A stretch of 50,425 nt of DNA from Cacconaster sp045641345. GTDB lineage: Bacteria; Bacteroidota; Bacteroidia; Bacteroidales; UBA932. Shown here in pieces: positions 31,319-40,402 of the stretch. The notes below the pieces were generated by a model. It did no database searches, was not told where the DNA came from, and saw nothing but the letters and a program-made list of their open reading frames with translations. The translations under genes were made by a program, and so were the position numbers. The stretch covers positions 1 to 50,425 of the forward strand of contig JAZUGR010000008.1 of the NCBI GenBank assembly GCA_045641345.1, read 5' to 3'. How positions within the stretch are numbered: position 1 is the stretch's first letter; each line of letters begins with the position of its first letter.

Positions 31319-32119
31319 ATGAAAATGTCAGCAAGTTTGAAACTGTCTGTGGGCATAGTGGTGGCTCTTGCCGCCGTCTCCTGCACCACAAGCAAGGACA
31401 TCCATTATTTTCAGGATATCGACAAGGTCACGATGACCAAGATCCAGGAACAGTATGAGCCGGTGATAATGAAGGACGACAAACTCCAGATTATCATTTC
31501 GGGTCCTGACAAAACGGTGGTTTCGCCTTACAACTTCACCCTTTCCGACTATGGCCGTGCAGGCGGTGCTTCAAACGGAGCGAACTCAACGATCCCTTAT
31601 CTGGTGGATTCGTACGGTTATATCGACGTACCGGGTCTCGGGCATCTCAAGGTAGAGGGCATGCGTCGTGTCGACCTTGTCAACAAGATTACCTCCATGC
31701 TCAAGGAAGGCGGCCTGGTGAAGGATCCCGTTGTATCGGTTTCGTTCATGAACTACAAGGTTACGGTTCTCGGCGAGGTCCGCGCCCCCGGAACCTACAC
31801 CATGGACAGCGAGCGCAACACCATCCTTCAGGCCATCGGCCGTGCAGGTGACCTTCTTGTCACTGCGAAGCGTGACGGCATAATCCTCATCCGTGACGTC
31901 GACGGGGTGCAGACACACATCAAGATCGACCTCAAGAAAAGCGACATTCTCAATTCCCCTTATTTTTATATGCACCAGAACGACGTGATATACGTACCTC
32001 AGAGCCCTTCACGTATCGCATCCGGCACAACGGCTACGGGTATCTGGTCGATTGTCCTTTCTTCGCTGACCACCACGATGGCCCTTATCACGTTCGTACT
32101 TTCCATGACCAAGAAATAA
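31319..32119 (+). CDS. Polysaccharide export lipoprotein (Wza-like)
   Basis: A 266-residue outer-membrane polysaccharide export protein of the Wza/OPX family. A lipoprotein signal ends at Cys22 (AAVSC). Then follow the polysaccharide-export domain (about residues 45-130, DKLQIIISGPD and VDSYGYIDVPGLGHLKVEG) and one SLBB-type domain (VTVLGEVRAPGTYTMDSERNTILQAIGRAGDL). A C-terminal hydrophobic helix is present (GIWSIVLSSLTTTMALITFVLS). Such a helix is known in OPX proteins of this phylum, while E. coli Wza uses an amphipathic helix. It is the first gene of the cassette, 16 bp ahead of the BY-kinase. Confidence 0.9.
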   Translation: MKMSASLKLSVGIVVALAAVSCTTSKDIHYFQDIDKVTMTKIQEQYEPVIMKDDKLQIIISGPDKTVVSPYNFTLSDYGRAGGASNGANSTIPYLVDSYGYIDVPGLGHLKVEGMRRVDLVNKITSMLKEGGLVKDPVVSVSFMNYKVTVLGEVRAPGTYTMDSERNTILQAIGRAGDLLVTAKRDGIILIRDVDGVQTHIKIDLKKSDILNSPYFYMHQNDVIYVPQSPSRIASGTTATGIWSIVLSSLTTTMALITFVLSMTKK

Positions 32120-32135
32120 GCAAAACAATCAAGCT

Positions 32136-34706
32136 ATGAGCGAAAATACCAACAAATCTGCAACTGAAGCCGTATCAGGCTCATCCACGCAGTTTAATTC
32201 GTCTTCGAACGGAATTGCAAGTTCGCTTGATGTAAAAGATATAATATCCGTCGTCTGGGGTCTCAGGTGGTGGATACTGCTTACCGTTGCAGCCAGTCTG
32301 ATAGTGGCCTACTGCTATATCAAGATGACAAGGGTCACCTACTCGGCCAATGCCACAGTGATGCTCGTCACCAGGAACAATGCCGGTACGGAGGCCGTGG
32401 TGTTGAAGGACCTTACCGGCGTGACCATGAACAACAAGGCTGTGAACGAAATAGAGATATTCAAGTCGTATGCAGTGATGCGCAGGGTGGTGGAGCATCT
32501 CGGGCTCAACTTCGTCTACACCAAGAGCCGCCGTATCAAGCCGATAATATACGACCTCAATGCATCTCCGTTCGTAATGATGTACGACGGGGTTGAGAAT
32601 CATCCCAACCCGTTCTCGGCCAAGTTCGTATTCGCCCCGATAGACAGTCTTACCTACTGTTTCAAGAGTATAAACGTCAACAATCAGAAATATATCTTCG
32701 ATGACAGACCCTACCGTTACGGTGAGGAAGTGCGTATCTGGAGCCACACCATCTGCCTGAAGCCAACCGGCGTGTGCCAGGTCGATTACGGCGATACCTA
32801 CGAAATCCAGATGCAGTCCTCCTTGAGAACGGCCAAGGCCTTCAGCCGCAGACTCAATGTGTCGCTTTCGTCTTCGGGTAAGGCGCTCGACCGCCCGGAT
32901 ATCATCTACCTGCAGTTCTCCGACTTTCTGCCGCGCAGGTGCGAGGTCATCCTCGACGATATCATCTATCAGTACAACGAGGATTCCAGAAGGTTCCGCA
33001 ACAAGGCGACGGCGAGCACCATCGACTTCCTCAACGACCGTCTCGAACAGGTGTCGGGCGAGCTGGGGGAGATAGAGAGCCGCTACCAGAACTACCGCAG
33101 GGCCAACACCCTCGTGGATGTCGGCATACAGTCGTCAATGACCCTGTCCACCGATCAGAAGTATGAGGCCAAACTCGAAGAGGTGAACCTTCAGCTGGAA
33201 CTCATCCATATGGTGAAGGATTACATAGAGCATATGCAGCGCCGCAGCGTGATTCCGGCCAATGTCGGAATCGAAGACAGCGGCCTGAATTCCACTATCA
33301 ACCAGTACAATGCCCTTGTGATGGATCGCAACCGTATAGCAGCGGCATCCAGCGAGTCGAACCCGATGGTGGTCGCCGCCGACAATGAAATCATAGATCT
33401 CCTTTCGAGTGTGCGCGCCTCTATCGTGAACCTCGAAAAGTCCTACAATGTTCAGAAGGCAAACATCGAATCAAATCTGCAGAAAGGCAAGAAGCGCATA
33501 TCCGACATTCCTAACCAACAGCTTGCAATGTCGGTATTCGAGCGCCAGCAGCAGATAAAGGAGCCTCTCTACATACTGCTTCAGCAGAAGAGGGAGGAGG
33601 CGCTGATTTCACTCTATTCCGTATCCGACCAGTGCAAGGTCGTTGACGGGGCGGCCGACAGCGCCCACCCGACTTCGCCCGACCGCGTCAAAATCATATT
33701 GTTTGCCCTCATAATAGGTATGATCATCCCTCCTGGCTGGTTCTTCCTCAAACAGGCGCTCCGGATAACGGTGGAGGGCAAGACCGACATCGTTTCGCGC
33801 ACATCCATACCTTTGATGGCATCCATCCCGCAGTCGCTTTCGGATTCGAAACTTGTGAGAGCCAATGGCCGAACTCCTTACGAAGAGGCCTTCAGGGTGC
33901 TCAGGTCCAACTTCAGATTCTATCCCCACAGGGTTTATCAGATAGTTTCATCTTCGCCGCACGAAGGAAAGACTTTCGTGAGCAGCAACATCGCCGCATC
34001 GCTGGCCTATATCGGCAAGAAGGTGCTTCTGGTCGGTGTCGACCTGCGTAAGCCCCGACTGGCACAGGTGTTCGACGTCAAGAAGCATACGCACGGCGTA
34101 ACCTCTTTCCTGATTGGTAAGACCGATGATATCGTTTCATTGATACACAAGGATATGGGGGGTATAGAGAATCTCGACGTGATATTTGCAGGCAGCGTGC
34201 CGCCGAATCCTTCGGAACTCATAGAGTCGGAAAGGATGAAGTTCTTCTGCGACACTCTCCGCAAGATGGATTACGACTATATCCTGTTTGACTCGTGCCC
34301 TTACCTTCCGGTGGCCGACTCCATTTCGATGAACAGATACGTTGATGCCAACATAATGGTTATGCGTGCCGGCATTACGCCGTTGAAGTTCGTTTCGGAC
34401 ATCAATGAAATCGTAACTTCGGGCAAACTCACCAACCTCTCTATCGTACTCAACGGCGTCGACCTGTACTCTCATACCTACGGATATTACAATGGCTACG
34501 GCTATGGTCATTACGGTTATGGCGGCAATAAGTGGTCCAATCGCGGCTATGGCTACGGCTACGGCTATGGCTATGGCTACGGCTATGATTACGATGCCGA
34601 CCGTCGTGGCGGAGTGATTGACCGTCTGTTCGGCAAACGCCACAATCCGGTAAAAAACATAGAACTGTCGTCGGATAGTTCTGACTCCGAGACGTCAAAC
34701 AGTTGA
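32136..34706 (+). CDS. BY-kinase/chain-length regulator (Wzc-like) with Gly-Tyr repeat tail
   Basis: An 856-residue inner-membrane tyrosine autokinase. TM1 is about residues 44-63 and TM2 about 519-541; the periplasmic Wzz-like part between them includes a long coiled coil. The cytoplasmic BY-kinase has Walker A SSPHEGKT near 608, Walker A' VLLVGVDLRKP near 630 and Walker B YILFDSCP near 714. These kinases control export of long polysaccharides together with Wza and a phosphatase. The C-terminal tail is remarkable: about 40 residues rich in Gly-Tyr, including seven perfect GGCTAY hexanucleotides (34545-34586) that encode seven Gly-Tyr pairs. In this family such tyrosines are the autophosphorylation sites. 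A Ser/Asp-rich end follows. CpsB begins 1 bp after the stop. Confidence 0.93.
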   Translation: MSENTNKSATEAVSGSSTQFNSSSNGIASSLDVKDIISVVWGLRWWILLTVAASLIVAYCYIKMTRVTYSANATVMLVTRNNAGTEAVVLKDLTGVTMNNKAVNEIEIFKSYAVMRRVVEHLGLNFVYTKSRRIKPIIYDLNASPFVMMYDGVENHPNPFSAKFVFAPIDSLTYCFKSINVNNQKYIFDDRPYRYGEEVRIWSHTICLKPTGVCQVDYGDTYEIQMQSSLRTAKAFSRRLNVSLSSSGKALDRPDIIYLQFSDFLPRRCEVILDDIIYQYNEDSRRFRNKATASTIDFLNDRLEQVSGELGEIESRYQNYRRANTLVDVGIQSSMTLSTDQKYEAKLEEVNLQLELIHMVKDYIEHMQRRSVIPANVGIEDSGLNSTINQYNALVMDRNRIAAASSESNPMVVAADNEIIDLLSSVRASIVNLEKSYNVQKANIESNLQKGKKRISDIPNQQLAMSVFERQQQIKEPLYILLQQKREEALISLYSVSDQCKVVDGAADSAHPTSPDRVKIILFALIIGMIIPPGWFFLKQALRITVEGKTDIVSRTSIPLMASIPQSLSDSKLVRANGRTPYEEAFRVLRSNFRFYPHRVYQIVSSSPHEGKTFVSSNIAASLAYIGKKVLLVGVDLRKPRLAQVFDVKKHTHGVTSFLIGKTDDIVSLIHKDMGGIENLDVIFAGSVPPNPSELIESERMKFFCDTLRKMDYDYILFDSCPYLPVADSISMNRYVDANIMVMRAGITPLKFVSDINEIVTSGKLTNLSIVLNGVDLYSHTYGYYNGYGYGHYGYGGNKWSNRGYGYGYGYGYGYGYDYDADRRGGVIDRLFGKRHNPVKNIELSSDSSDSETSNS
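34545..34586 (+). repeat. Seven tandem GGCTAY hexanucleotides
   Basis: Seven perfect copies of GGCTAT or GGCTAC lie in frame in the BY-kinase tail. Imperfect copies flank them (34494-34527). Loss or gain of units by slippage would change the number of Gly-Tyr pairs without shifting the frame. Confidence 0.85.
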
Positions 34707-34707
34707 T

Positions 34708-35454
34708 ATGTTCAGCTTCTTCGTCTCTCGTAACCGTTTTTCCTTCAAGGATATCGGGCTCAAGTGCGATATCCATTCACATATCCTCCCCGGTGTCGAT
34801 GACGGTGCCGGGGATGTTGAGTCCTCCTGCGGGATATTGCGTGCGCTCATCGGTTGTGGAGTGGAGCGCGTCGTGCTGACCCCGCACGTTTCGGGAGGCC
34901 TCTATCCCAACAGCACGAGCCAGCTCCGTGCAGGATTCGACCGGTTGAACGCCGCTATCGACCCTGACATCAAAGACCGGGTGGCACTCCGTCTGGGAGC
35001 GGAGTATATGATAGACGAAGACTTTCCTGCAATCGACGACAAGTTGGTGTACAACGACAACCACATTCTGGTGGAAATGTCGTACAGCCAGCGGAGCATC
35101 AACCTGTTGGATGCCGTTTTCCAATTGGTGGAGGATGGCTATGACCCGATTTTGGCCCATCCTGAGAGATATGTATTCTATTTCGGCGCCGGGAAGCCGT
35201 CCTGTCTTGGCGAAATAGAGAAACTGCTTGACATGGGGTGCTCCATGCAACTCAACGTCCTGTCGCTTACAGGGGCCTATGGCTCGGCATCGCTGGATAA
35301 CGTGAAATATTTTCTGGATCACGACTGGTACTCCTATGTCGCCACTGACATACATTCGCTTTCCCAACTGGGCCGTTTCGGCGAGTTCCGTGTCAATGCG
35401 GCACAATTCGAAAAGGTAAGGCTCCTGGCCCATAACAATGAACAATTATTTTGA
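34708..35454 (+). CDS. CpsB/CapC-type tyrosine phosphatase (PHP domain)
   Basis: A 248-residue metal-dependent phosphatase of the PHP superfamily, of the CpsB/YwqE type, which dephosphorylates BY-kinase tails. Metal-binding motifs are CDIHSHILPGVDDG (residues 20-33), LTPHVSG, ILAHPERY and ATDIHS near 213. It starts 1 bp after the kinase stop, which strongly suggests the kinase is its substrate. A YopH/LMW-type phosphatase would be the alternative in other phyla and is not seen here. The next gene starts 2 bp downstream. Confidence 0.92.
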   Translation: MFSFFVSRNRFSFKDIGLKCDIHSHILPGVDDGAGDVESSCGILRALIGCGVERVVLTPHVSGGLYPNSTSQLRAGFDRLNAAIDPDIKDRVALRLGAEYMIDEDFPAIDDKLVYNDNHILVEMSYSQRSINLLDAVFQLVEDGYDPILAHPERYVFYFGAGKPSCLGEIEKLLDMGCSMQLNVLSLTGAYGSASLDNVKYFLDHDWYSYVATDIHSLSQLGRFGEFRVNAAQFEKVRLLAHNNEQLF

Positions 35455-35456
35455 TT

Positions 35457-36332
35457 ATGAAAAAGTTGATAATCCTCCTGCTTCTGCTTGTGCAGATCCC
35501 CTCGTTGGCAGAGACCAACAAGGAAATTCTGAGCAGAATCTGCAGCAATGCTCCCGTTTACCTCTATTTCGATGAAATCAGGTTCGATTCCGGCAACAAA
35601 CAGAAAACGGAATCCATCTTCGGGGTGTCGTCACATCGCGGCCTTACCAAGGATTTCGACAAGGACTCCGCCGCTCTCGCCGCCATAGACAAGGCGATAA
35701 AGGATGCCTGTTCGTATATCGAGCGCGGTGTGCTTATGACGGGCAAGCCCGATGCCGTATCCGCTCCTGAGGAAGGTGCGATACACGCTATGGTCTCCTG
35801 CACGATCAATTCCATAACTTCAACGGTTGAGGAACGTCGTGACGGAAAGTCCTGGGGAGGCGTATGGGCATCGATACAGCTTACGCTGAAGATTGTCGAT
35901 GCGTTCTCGGGAGATGTCTATTTTTCCGACGTGCTCACCTCCGAAGGGCGCTCCAACGGAGGTTTCAACATCAATCTTTCGAGTGTAGAGGATGCAGCAG
36001 GCCGTCTGTCGTGCTTTTTGGGCGATGACCTCAGGGCCCTGTTCCCCATATATGGCACGGTCCTCGAGGAGGTGAAGGATGCCAAATCCTCCAAGGTGGC
36101 GTTTGTGGTGAATCTCGGTTCGGACGACAATGTGTATGGTGGAGGTATCGGAACCTACCGCGTGTCGAAACTGGAGAACGACGGTACCTCGTTCCGCCTC
36201 GTGGAGATGGGCTCCGGCTACATATATGAGGTGACCTCGGCCGACAGGTGCATTTTCCGTGTGACTATGGGCGCAAGCAACGTCAAGAAGGCCTTCGCCG
36301 AAGGTGAAACGCTCGTTATCAAGAGCAAGTAA
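35457..36332 (+). CDS. Secreted protein of unknown function in the export cassette
   Basis: A 291-residue protein with a clear signal peptide (MKKLIILLLLLVQIPSLA, cut near residue 18). I do not recognise a firm family. The middle (SCTINSITSTVEER and LTLKIVDAFSGDVYFSDVL) resembles the lipoprotein-like domains of FlgT/CsgG-type periplasmic proteins. The C-terminal 100 residues (VAFVVNLGSDDNVYGGG...GSGYIYEVTSADRCIFRV) recall the FlgT C-terminal beta domain. It is packed 2 bp after CpsB and 1 bp before the barrel gene, so an envelope role in polysaccharide or surface-protein export is likely. That likeness is by eye only. Confidence 0.6.
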   Translation: MKKLIILLLLLVQIPSLAETNKEILSRICSNAPVYLYFDEIRFDSGNKQKTESIFGVSSHRGLTKDFDKDSAALAAIDKAIKDACSYIERGVLMTGKPDAVSAPEEGAIHAMVSCTINSITSTVEERRDGKSWGGVWASIQLTLKIVDAFSGDVYFSDVLTSEGRSNGGFNINLSSVEDAAGRLSCFLGDDLRALFPIYGTVLEEVKDAKSSKVAFVVNLGSDDNVYGGGIGTYRVSKLENDGTSFRLVEMGSGYIYEVTSADRCIFRVTMGASNVKKAFAEGETLVIKSK

Positions 36333-36333
36333 G

Positions 36334-36957
36334 ATGAAACGTACGATTCTTGCATTGGCTCTGGTAGCCTTCGCCTGCCCCGCTTTCGCGCAGTTCGCTC
36401 TGAACGTGGGATATGGCAATGAATCCTTCATCAGTTACAGGACGGGCGACCGCAGGGTCGATTCGTATAACGGCGTGTTCGTGGGGGCGACGTACACCTT
36501 CGCTTTCGAATATTTCGAACTCACTCCGGGTATCTACTGGAACTATGCGGAGCAGAAAGGGGTTACGGTGCCCAAGTACACAGCAGACGGCAAATGGATA
36601 TGGCATAACATCGACATCCCGGTGATGTTCAGCTATACTTTCAACAAGTATGGAAACGTAAAGCCATTCATCTGCGCCGGTCCTGTGATTCAGATAGGTC
36701 TCTCGAACAAGATTGTGGACGCGCAGACCTCCACTTCGCTCGACCTGTACCGTGAAGACAATTACTCGCTGGCTCCCGGCGGGGCGTTCAGGAGATTCAA
36801 CGTACTTGCCGGCCCCGGTGCCGGAGTGGTAATCTTCGACCGCATCCGCATCAACGTGGGCTATAATTTCGGCCTTGTGCGCCGTACCAAGAATCAGGCT
36901 GCTGATGAGCCCTACAGGAACAATCAGTTCTACGCCGGCGTATCGCTGCTGTTCTAG
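36334..36957 (+). CDS. Outer-membrane beta-barrel protein (OmpW/opacity-like)
   Basis: A 207-residue protein with a signal peptide (MKRTILALALVAFACPAFA, cut before Gln20) and alternating beta-strand segments through its length, ending in FYAGVSLLF, a barrel-type C-terminal strand with final Phe. The strands FALNVGYGNESF and NVGYNFGLV support a porin-family eight-strand barrel of the outer-membrane beta-barrel type common in Bacteroidota. It begins 1 bp after the secreted unknown and so closes the export cassette. A link to the Wza/BY-kinase machine is inferred from position. Its last 4 bp overlap the convergent glnS stop. Confidence 0.75.
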   Translation: MKRTILALALVAFACPAFAQFALNVGYGNESFISYRTGDRRVDSYNGVFVGATYTFAFEYFELTPGIYWNYAEQKGVTVPKYTADGKWIWHNIDIPVMFSYTFNKYGNVKPFICAGPVIQIGLSNKIVDAQTSTSLDLYREDNYSLAPGGAFRRFNVLAGPGAGVVIFDRIRINVGYNFGLVRRTKNQAADEPYRNNQFYAGVSLLF

Positions 36958-38612
36958 ATCTTGAAGGTGTCCTTGAGGCCCGTGGCCTTGTTCCAACTGT
37001 TTGTCTTGGTGTCTTTCTTGAAATAGCCCGTACGCTCGAACTGGACGGCTATTCCGCTGTTGTCCTTGAGCAGGTCGGGCTCCGCGAAGCACCCTTTCTT
37101 CACTACGAGCGAATCGGGGTTGAGATAGCTTTTGTAGTCGACGCCCTCGGGCAGTTCCCCCATCTTTTCTTCGGTGAAGAGCCTGTCGAAGATATTTACG
37201 TCGATCCGTACGCTTTCAGTGGCCGAGGCCCAGTGTATGGTGCCCTTGACCGTGCGCCACTCTCCTGCACCCGGCTTGCTGGCAGGATCGTAGGTGCAGT
37301 GAATCTCGGTGACTCTGCCGTCGGGATCCTTCTTGAAGCTTACGCATTTCACTATGTAGGTGTACTTGAGGCGCACTTCTCCGTCGGGGCGCAGGCGGAA
37401 GTACTTCTTGGGGGCGTCTTCCATGAAATCGGCCCTTTCGATGTATATCTCCCTGGTGAAAGGGACCCTGCGCTTGGGCCCGTCGGGGAATTCTGGGTTG
37501 AGGGGCGCGTCGAACCACTCCGTTTTGCCGTCTTCCCAGTTGTCTATCACGAGCTTGACAGGGTCGATGACAGCCATATAGCGGTTGGCCCTCTTGTTGA
37601 GGTCGTCTCTGAGGCACCATTCAAGCAGCGAAAGGTCGATTATGTTGTCGCGCTTGGCCAGCCCCACTTTCCGGGCGAATGCACGTATGCTCTCCGCGGT
37701 GTAGCCGCGACGCCTCAGACCGCATATCGTCGGCATCCTCGGGTCATCCCAGCCGTCAACGTATTTGTTCTTCACCAGTTCGAGCATCTTGCGCTTGCTC
37801 ATTACGGTGTGGGTGAGGTTGAGACGCGCGAATTCGTACTGATGTGAAGGGAATATGCCAAGCTTCTCGATGAACCAGTCGTAGAGGGGACGGTGCACGT
37901 CGAACTCGAGAGTGCATATCGAATGGGTTATATGCTCTATCGAGTCGCACTGCCCGTGTGCGTAGTCGTACATAGGGTAGATGCACCACTTGTTGCCAGT
38001 GCGGTGATGGTCGGTATGGATGATGCGGTACATCAGAGGGTCGCGCAGCAGCATATTGGGATGCGCCATATCTATCTTGGCGCGGAGCACGCGGCTTCCG
38101 TCGGGGAATTCGCCCGCCTTCATCCTCCTGAAGAGGTCGAGGTTCTCATCCACGCTGCGGTTGCGCCACGGGCTGTCGACGCCCGGCTGGCTTATCGTGC
38201 CGCGGGTTTCGCGTATCTGCTCCTGGGTCTGGTCGTCGACATATGCCAGCCCCTTCTTTATGAGCTCTTCGGCCCACTCGTAGAGCTGGTCGAAATAGTC
38301 GGATGCATAGAATTCGTTGGCCCAGTCGAATCCGAGCCATTTGATGTCCTCCTTTATGGAATCGACGTATTCGGTGTCTTCCTTGACGGGGTTGGTGTCG
38401 TCGAAGCGGAGATTGGTGGACCCGCCGTACTTGATGGCAAGCCCGAAGTTGAGACAGATGCTCTTGGCGTGGCCGATGTGGAGGTAGCCGTTGGGCTCGG
38501 GCGGGAACCTGGTCTGGATTTTGTCGTATCTGCCCTCTGCGAGGCCGGCTTCTATTATCTCTTCGATGAAGTTGAGCTTCTCGCCCTCTTCTGCGCTTGC
38601 TTTTGTTTCCAT
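36954..38612 (-). CDS. glnS: Glutaminyl-tRNA synthetase
   Basis: A 552-residue class I synthetase that charges tRNA(Gln) directly. The ATP motifs are HIGH (residues 45-48, in NGYLHIGHAKS) and VMSKRK near 270 as the KMSKS variant. A C-terminal anticodon-binding beta-barrel region (VRLKYTYIVKC...YFKKDTKTN) is present. Length matches bacterial GlnRS. Having glnS fits the Bacteroidota, which can do without the GatCAB route for Gln. The -7 box TATATTTG (38647-38640) is 28 bp upstream, back to back with that of yicC. Confidence 0.96.
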   Translation of the reverse strand: METKASAEEGEKLNFIEEIIEAGLAEGRYDKIQTRFPPEPNGYLHIGHAKSICLNFGLAIKYGGSTNLRFDDTNPVKEDTEYVDSIKEDIKWLGFDWANEFYASDYFDQLYEWAEELIKKGLAYVDDQTQEQIRETRGTISQPGVDSPWRNRSVDENLDLFRRMKAGEFPDGSRVLRAKIDMAHPNMLLRDPLMYRIIHTDHHRTGNKWCIYPMYDYAHGQCDSIEHITHSICTLEFDVHRPLYDWFIEKLGIFPSHQYEFARLNLTHTVMSKRKMLELVKNKYVDGWDDPRMPTICGLRRRGYTAESIRAFARKVGLAKRDNIIDLSLLEWCLRDDLNKRANRYMAVIDPVKLVIDNWEDGKTEWFDAPLNPEFPDGPKRRVPFTREIYIERADFMEDAPKKYFRLRPDGEVRLKYTYIVKCVSFKKDPDGRVTEIHCTYDPASKPGAGEWRTVKGTIHWASATESVRIDVNIFDRLFTEEKMGELPEGVDYKSYLNPDSLVVKKGCFAEPDLLKDNSGIAVQFERTGYFKKDTKTNSWNKATGLKDTFKI

Positions 38613-38639
38613 TGAACGTTAAGGATTGTATTCGGATAG

Positions 38640-38668
38640 CAAATATATAGAATTTGTTGCTAACTTTG
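38640..38668. promoter_or_regulatory. Divergent promoters of glnS and yicC
   Basis: The minus-strand -7 box TATATTTG (38647-38640, glnS) and the plus-strand -7 box TAACTTTG (38661-38668, yicC) are 13 bp apart, so only one polymerase can bind at a time. No -33 TTTG is clear on either strand. Confidence 0.55.
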
Positions 38669-38692
38669 CACCGCTCCGGTCAAATCAATGCT

Positions 38693-39574
38693 ATGATCAA
38701 ATCAATGACAGGCTACGGCAAGGCTCAATGCAGCATCGGCCGTGACGAATATCTGGTTGAAATACGCTCCGTCAACGGCAAGGGCGCCGATATATCCATC
38801 AAGACCCAATACATTCCGCGGGAGCACGAAATGGAAGTGCGCCAGGCGGTTGCGGACATTCTCGGAAGGGGTAACATCGACCTTTTCATAACTCTCCGCC
38901 GCGACACCTCTTCGGCGGTTCAAACCATAGACTCCGGTGCGCTGCTCTGCTATGCCCGGCAGCTGGATTCCGCGTTGAAAGGCTCCTCCCTCGAGTCTGC
39001 CGTCTGTGCGGATTCGATTCTGCCCGCGCTGCTCCGTCTTCCCGGCGTTGTCGCCCAGCAGACCGAGGAACAGATGACCCCCGAACAGTGGGAGGTGCTC
39101 TTCGCCTGTATCAAGGAGGCCGTCTCCGGCCTTGACGGGTTCCGCATAAAGGAGGGGGAGAGTCTCCGGAAGGATATACTTTCCCAGGTGGACAAGATAG
39201 AAGGCTTTGTGGACGAGGTTGAAAAGCTTGAGAAGGAGCGCATCGACACTGTGAGGGAAAGGCTTCGCAGCCGCATCGCGGAACTTGGATTCCAGACCGA
39301 CGAGGGGCGTCTCGAACAGGAAATCGTGTATTATATCGAGAAACTCGACATCAACGAGGAGAAAGTCCGTCTCCGCCAGCATTGCAAATATATGCGCGAG
39401 ACGATCGAAAGCGAGCCTATGCCAGGACGCAAGATAGGATTCATAGCCCAGGAGATGGGGCGTGAAATCAATACCACCGGCTCGAAGGCCAATCACGCCG
39501 GGATACAGAAGCTTGTGGTGAGGATGAAGGACGAGCTTGAAAAAATCAAGGAACAGTCACTCAACGTTCTCTGA
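38693..39574 (+). CDS. yicC: YicC/YloC-family endoribonuclease
   Basis: A 293-residue YicC-type protein. The N-terminal MIKSMTGYGKA and the C-terminal segment EIVYYIEKLDINEEKVRLRQH...EPMPGRKIGFIAQEMGREINTTGSKA are hallmarks of the family, which has been shown in E. coli and B. subtilis to cleave RNA (including the sRNA RyhB). It is cytoplasmic. The ATG at 38693 is preferred over the 38654 frame start, which lies upstream of the -7 box. Its 3' end overlaps the convergent nfo gene by 18 bp. Confidence 0.92.
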   Translation: MIKSMTGYGKAQCSIGRDEYLVEIRSVNGKGADISIKTQYIPREHEMEVRQAVADILGRGNIDLFITLRRDTSSAVQTIDSGALLCYARQLDSALKGSSLESAVCADSILPALLRLPGVVAQQTEEQMTPEQWEVLFACIKEAVSGLDGFRIKEGESLRKDILSQVDKIEGFVDEVEKLEKERIDTVRERLRSRIAELGFQTDEGRLEQEIVYYIEKLDINEEKVRLRQHCKYMRETIESEPMPGRKIGFIAQEMGREINTTGSKANHAGIQKLVVRMKDELEKIKEQSLNVL

Positions 39575-40402
39575 CCATCCTTTGAGCATCGCAATCTCTT
39601 CGGCCCATATTTCGGGATTCGGAGTTTCGAGAATCAGCGGAATGCCGTCGAAACGGGCTTCCGAGGCTATGCGCCTGAAACATTCAGCCCCTATTTCTCC
39701 TTGCCCTATGCTTTCGTGACGGTCTACGTGCGAGCCGCAGGGCTTTTTGGCATCGTTCAGATGCATTCCCCGCAGATATTGCAGCCCCACGGTGCTTTCA
39801 AGTTCGGCAAAGACCCTGTCGAAATCGTTTTTGAGGTCGTATCCGGCGGCAAATGCGTGGCAGGTGTCGATGCATATCCCCACGCGGCTCTTGTCTTCTA
39901 CGCGTGATATGATTTCGGCCAGATGCTCGAAACGGAAGCCGACGTTGCTGCCCTGCCCGGCGGTGTTCTCGATCACGGCACATACGCCGGATGTCCTGTC
40001 GAGGGCTATGTTTATCGATTCCGCCACCCTGCGCAGACACTCGTCGACGCTGATTTCACCCAGGTGGCTGCCGGGATGGAAGTTGAGCCTGTCGAGAGCC
40101 AGCTGCGAGCAGCGCCGCATCTCGTCTGTGAATGCCTCCCTCGATTTGCCGAGCCCCTCTTCGGAAGGATGCCCGAGATTGATGAGGTAACTGTCGTGGG
40201 GCAGTACGCTCCCGGCGGGGAATCCCTTTTCGGCGCAGGTCTCCCTGAAAAGCCGTATCTCCTCATCGGCAAGCGGCCTGGCCATCCACTGCTTCTGGTT
40301 TTTGGTGAAAAGGGCATAGCCCGTGGCTCCGATCGAGGCGGCATTGGCGGGGGCGTTCCAGACTCCGCCCGATGCGCTGACGTGTGCTCCTATGTATTTC
40401 AT
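39557..40402 (-). CDS. nfo: Endonuclease IV (AP endonuclease)
   Basis: A 281-residue deoxyribonuclease IV that cuts 5' to abasic sites in base-excision repair. It has the TIM-barrel zinc ligands: YIGAHVSASGG (His near residue 6), ENTAGQG, CIDTCHAFAAGYD, HLNDAKKPCGSHVDRHESIG and the late Glu in LILETPNPE. The start is ATG at 40402, which overlaps the recG stop (TGATG); an apparent earlier codon at 40405 is GTG within recG and is rejected. It is thus coupled to recG in a repair operon. Confidence 0.95.
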   Translation of the reverse strand: MKYIGAHVSASGGVWNAPANAASIGATGYALFTKNQKQWMARPLADEEIRLFRETCAEKGFPAGSVLPHDSYLINLGHPSEEGLGKSREAFTDEMRRCSQLALDRLNFHPGSHLGEISVDECLRRVAESINIALDRTSGVCAVIENTAGQGSNVGFRFEHLAEIISRVEDKSRVGICIDTCHAFAAGYDLKNDFDRVFAELESTVGLQYLRGMHLNDAKKPCGSHVDRHESIGQGEIGAECFRRIASEARFDGIPLILETPNPEIWAEEIAMLKGWSENVE

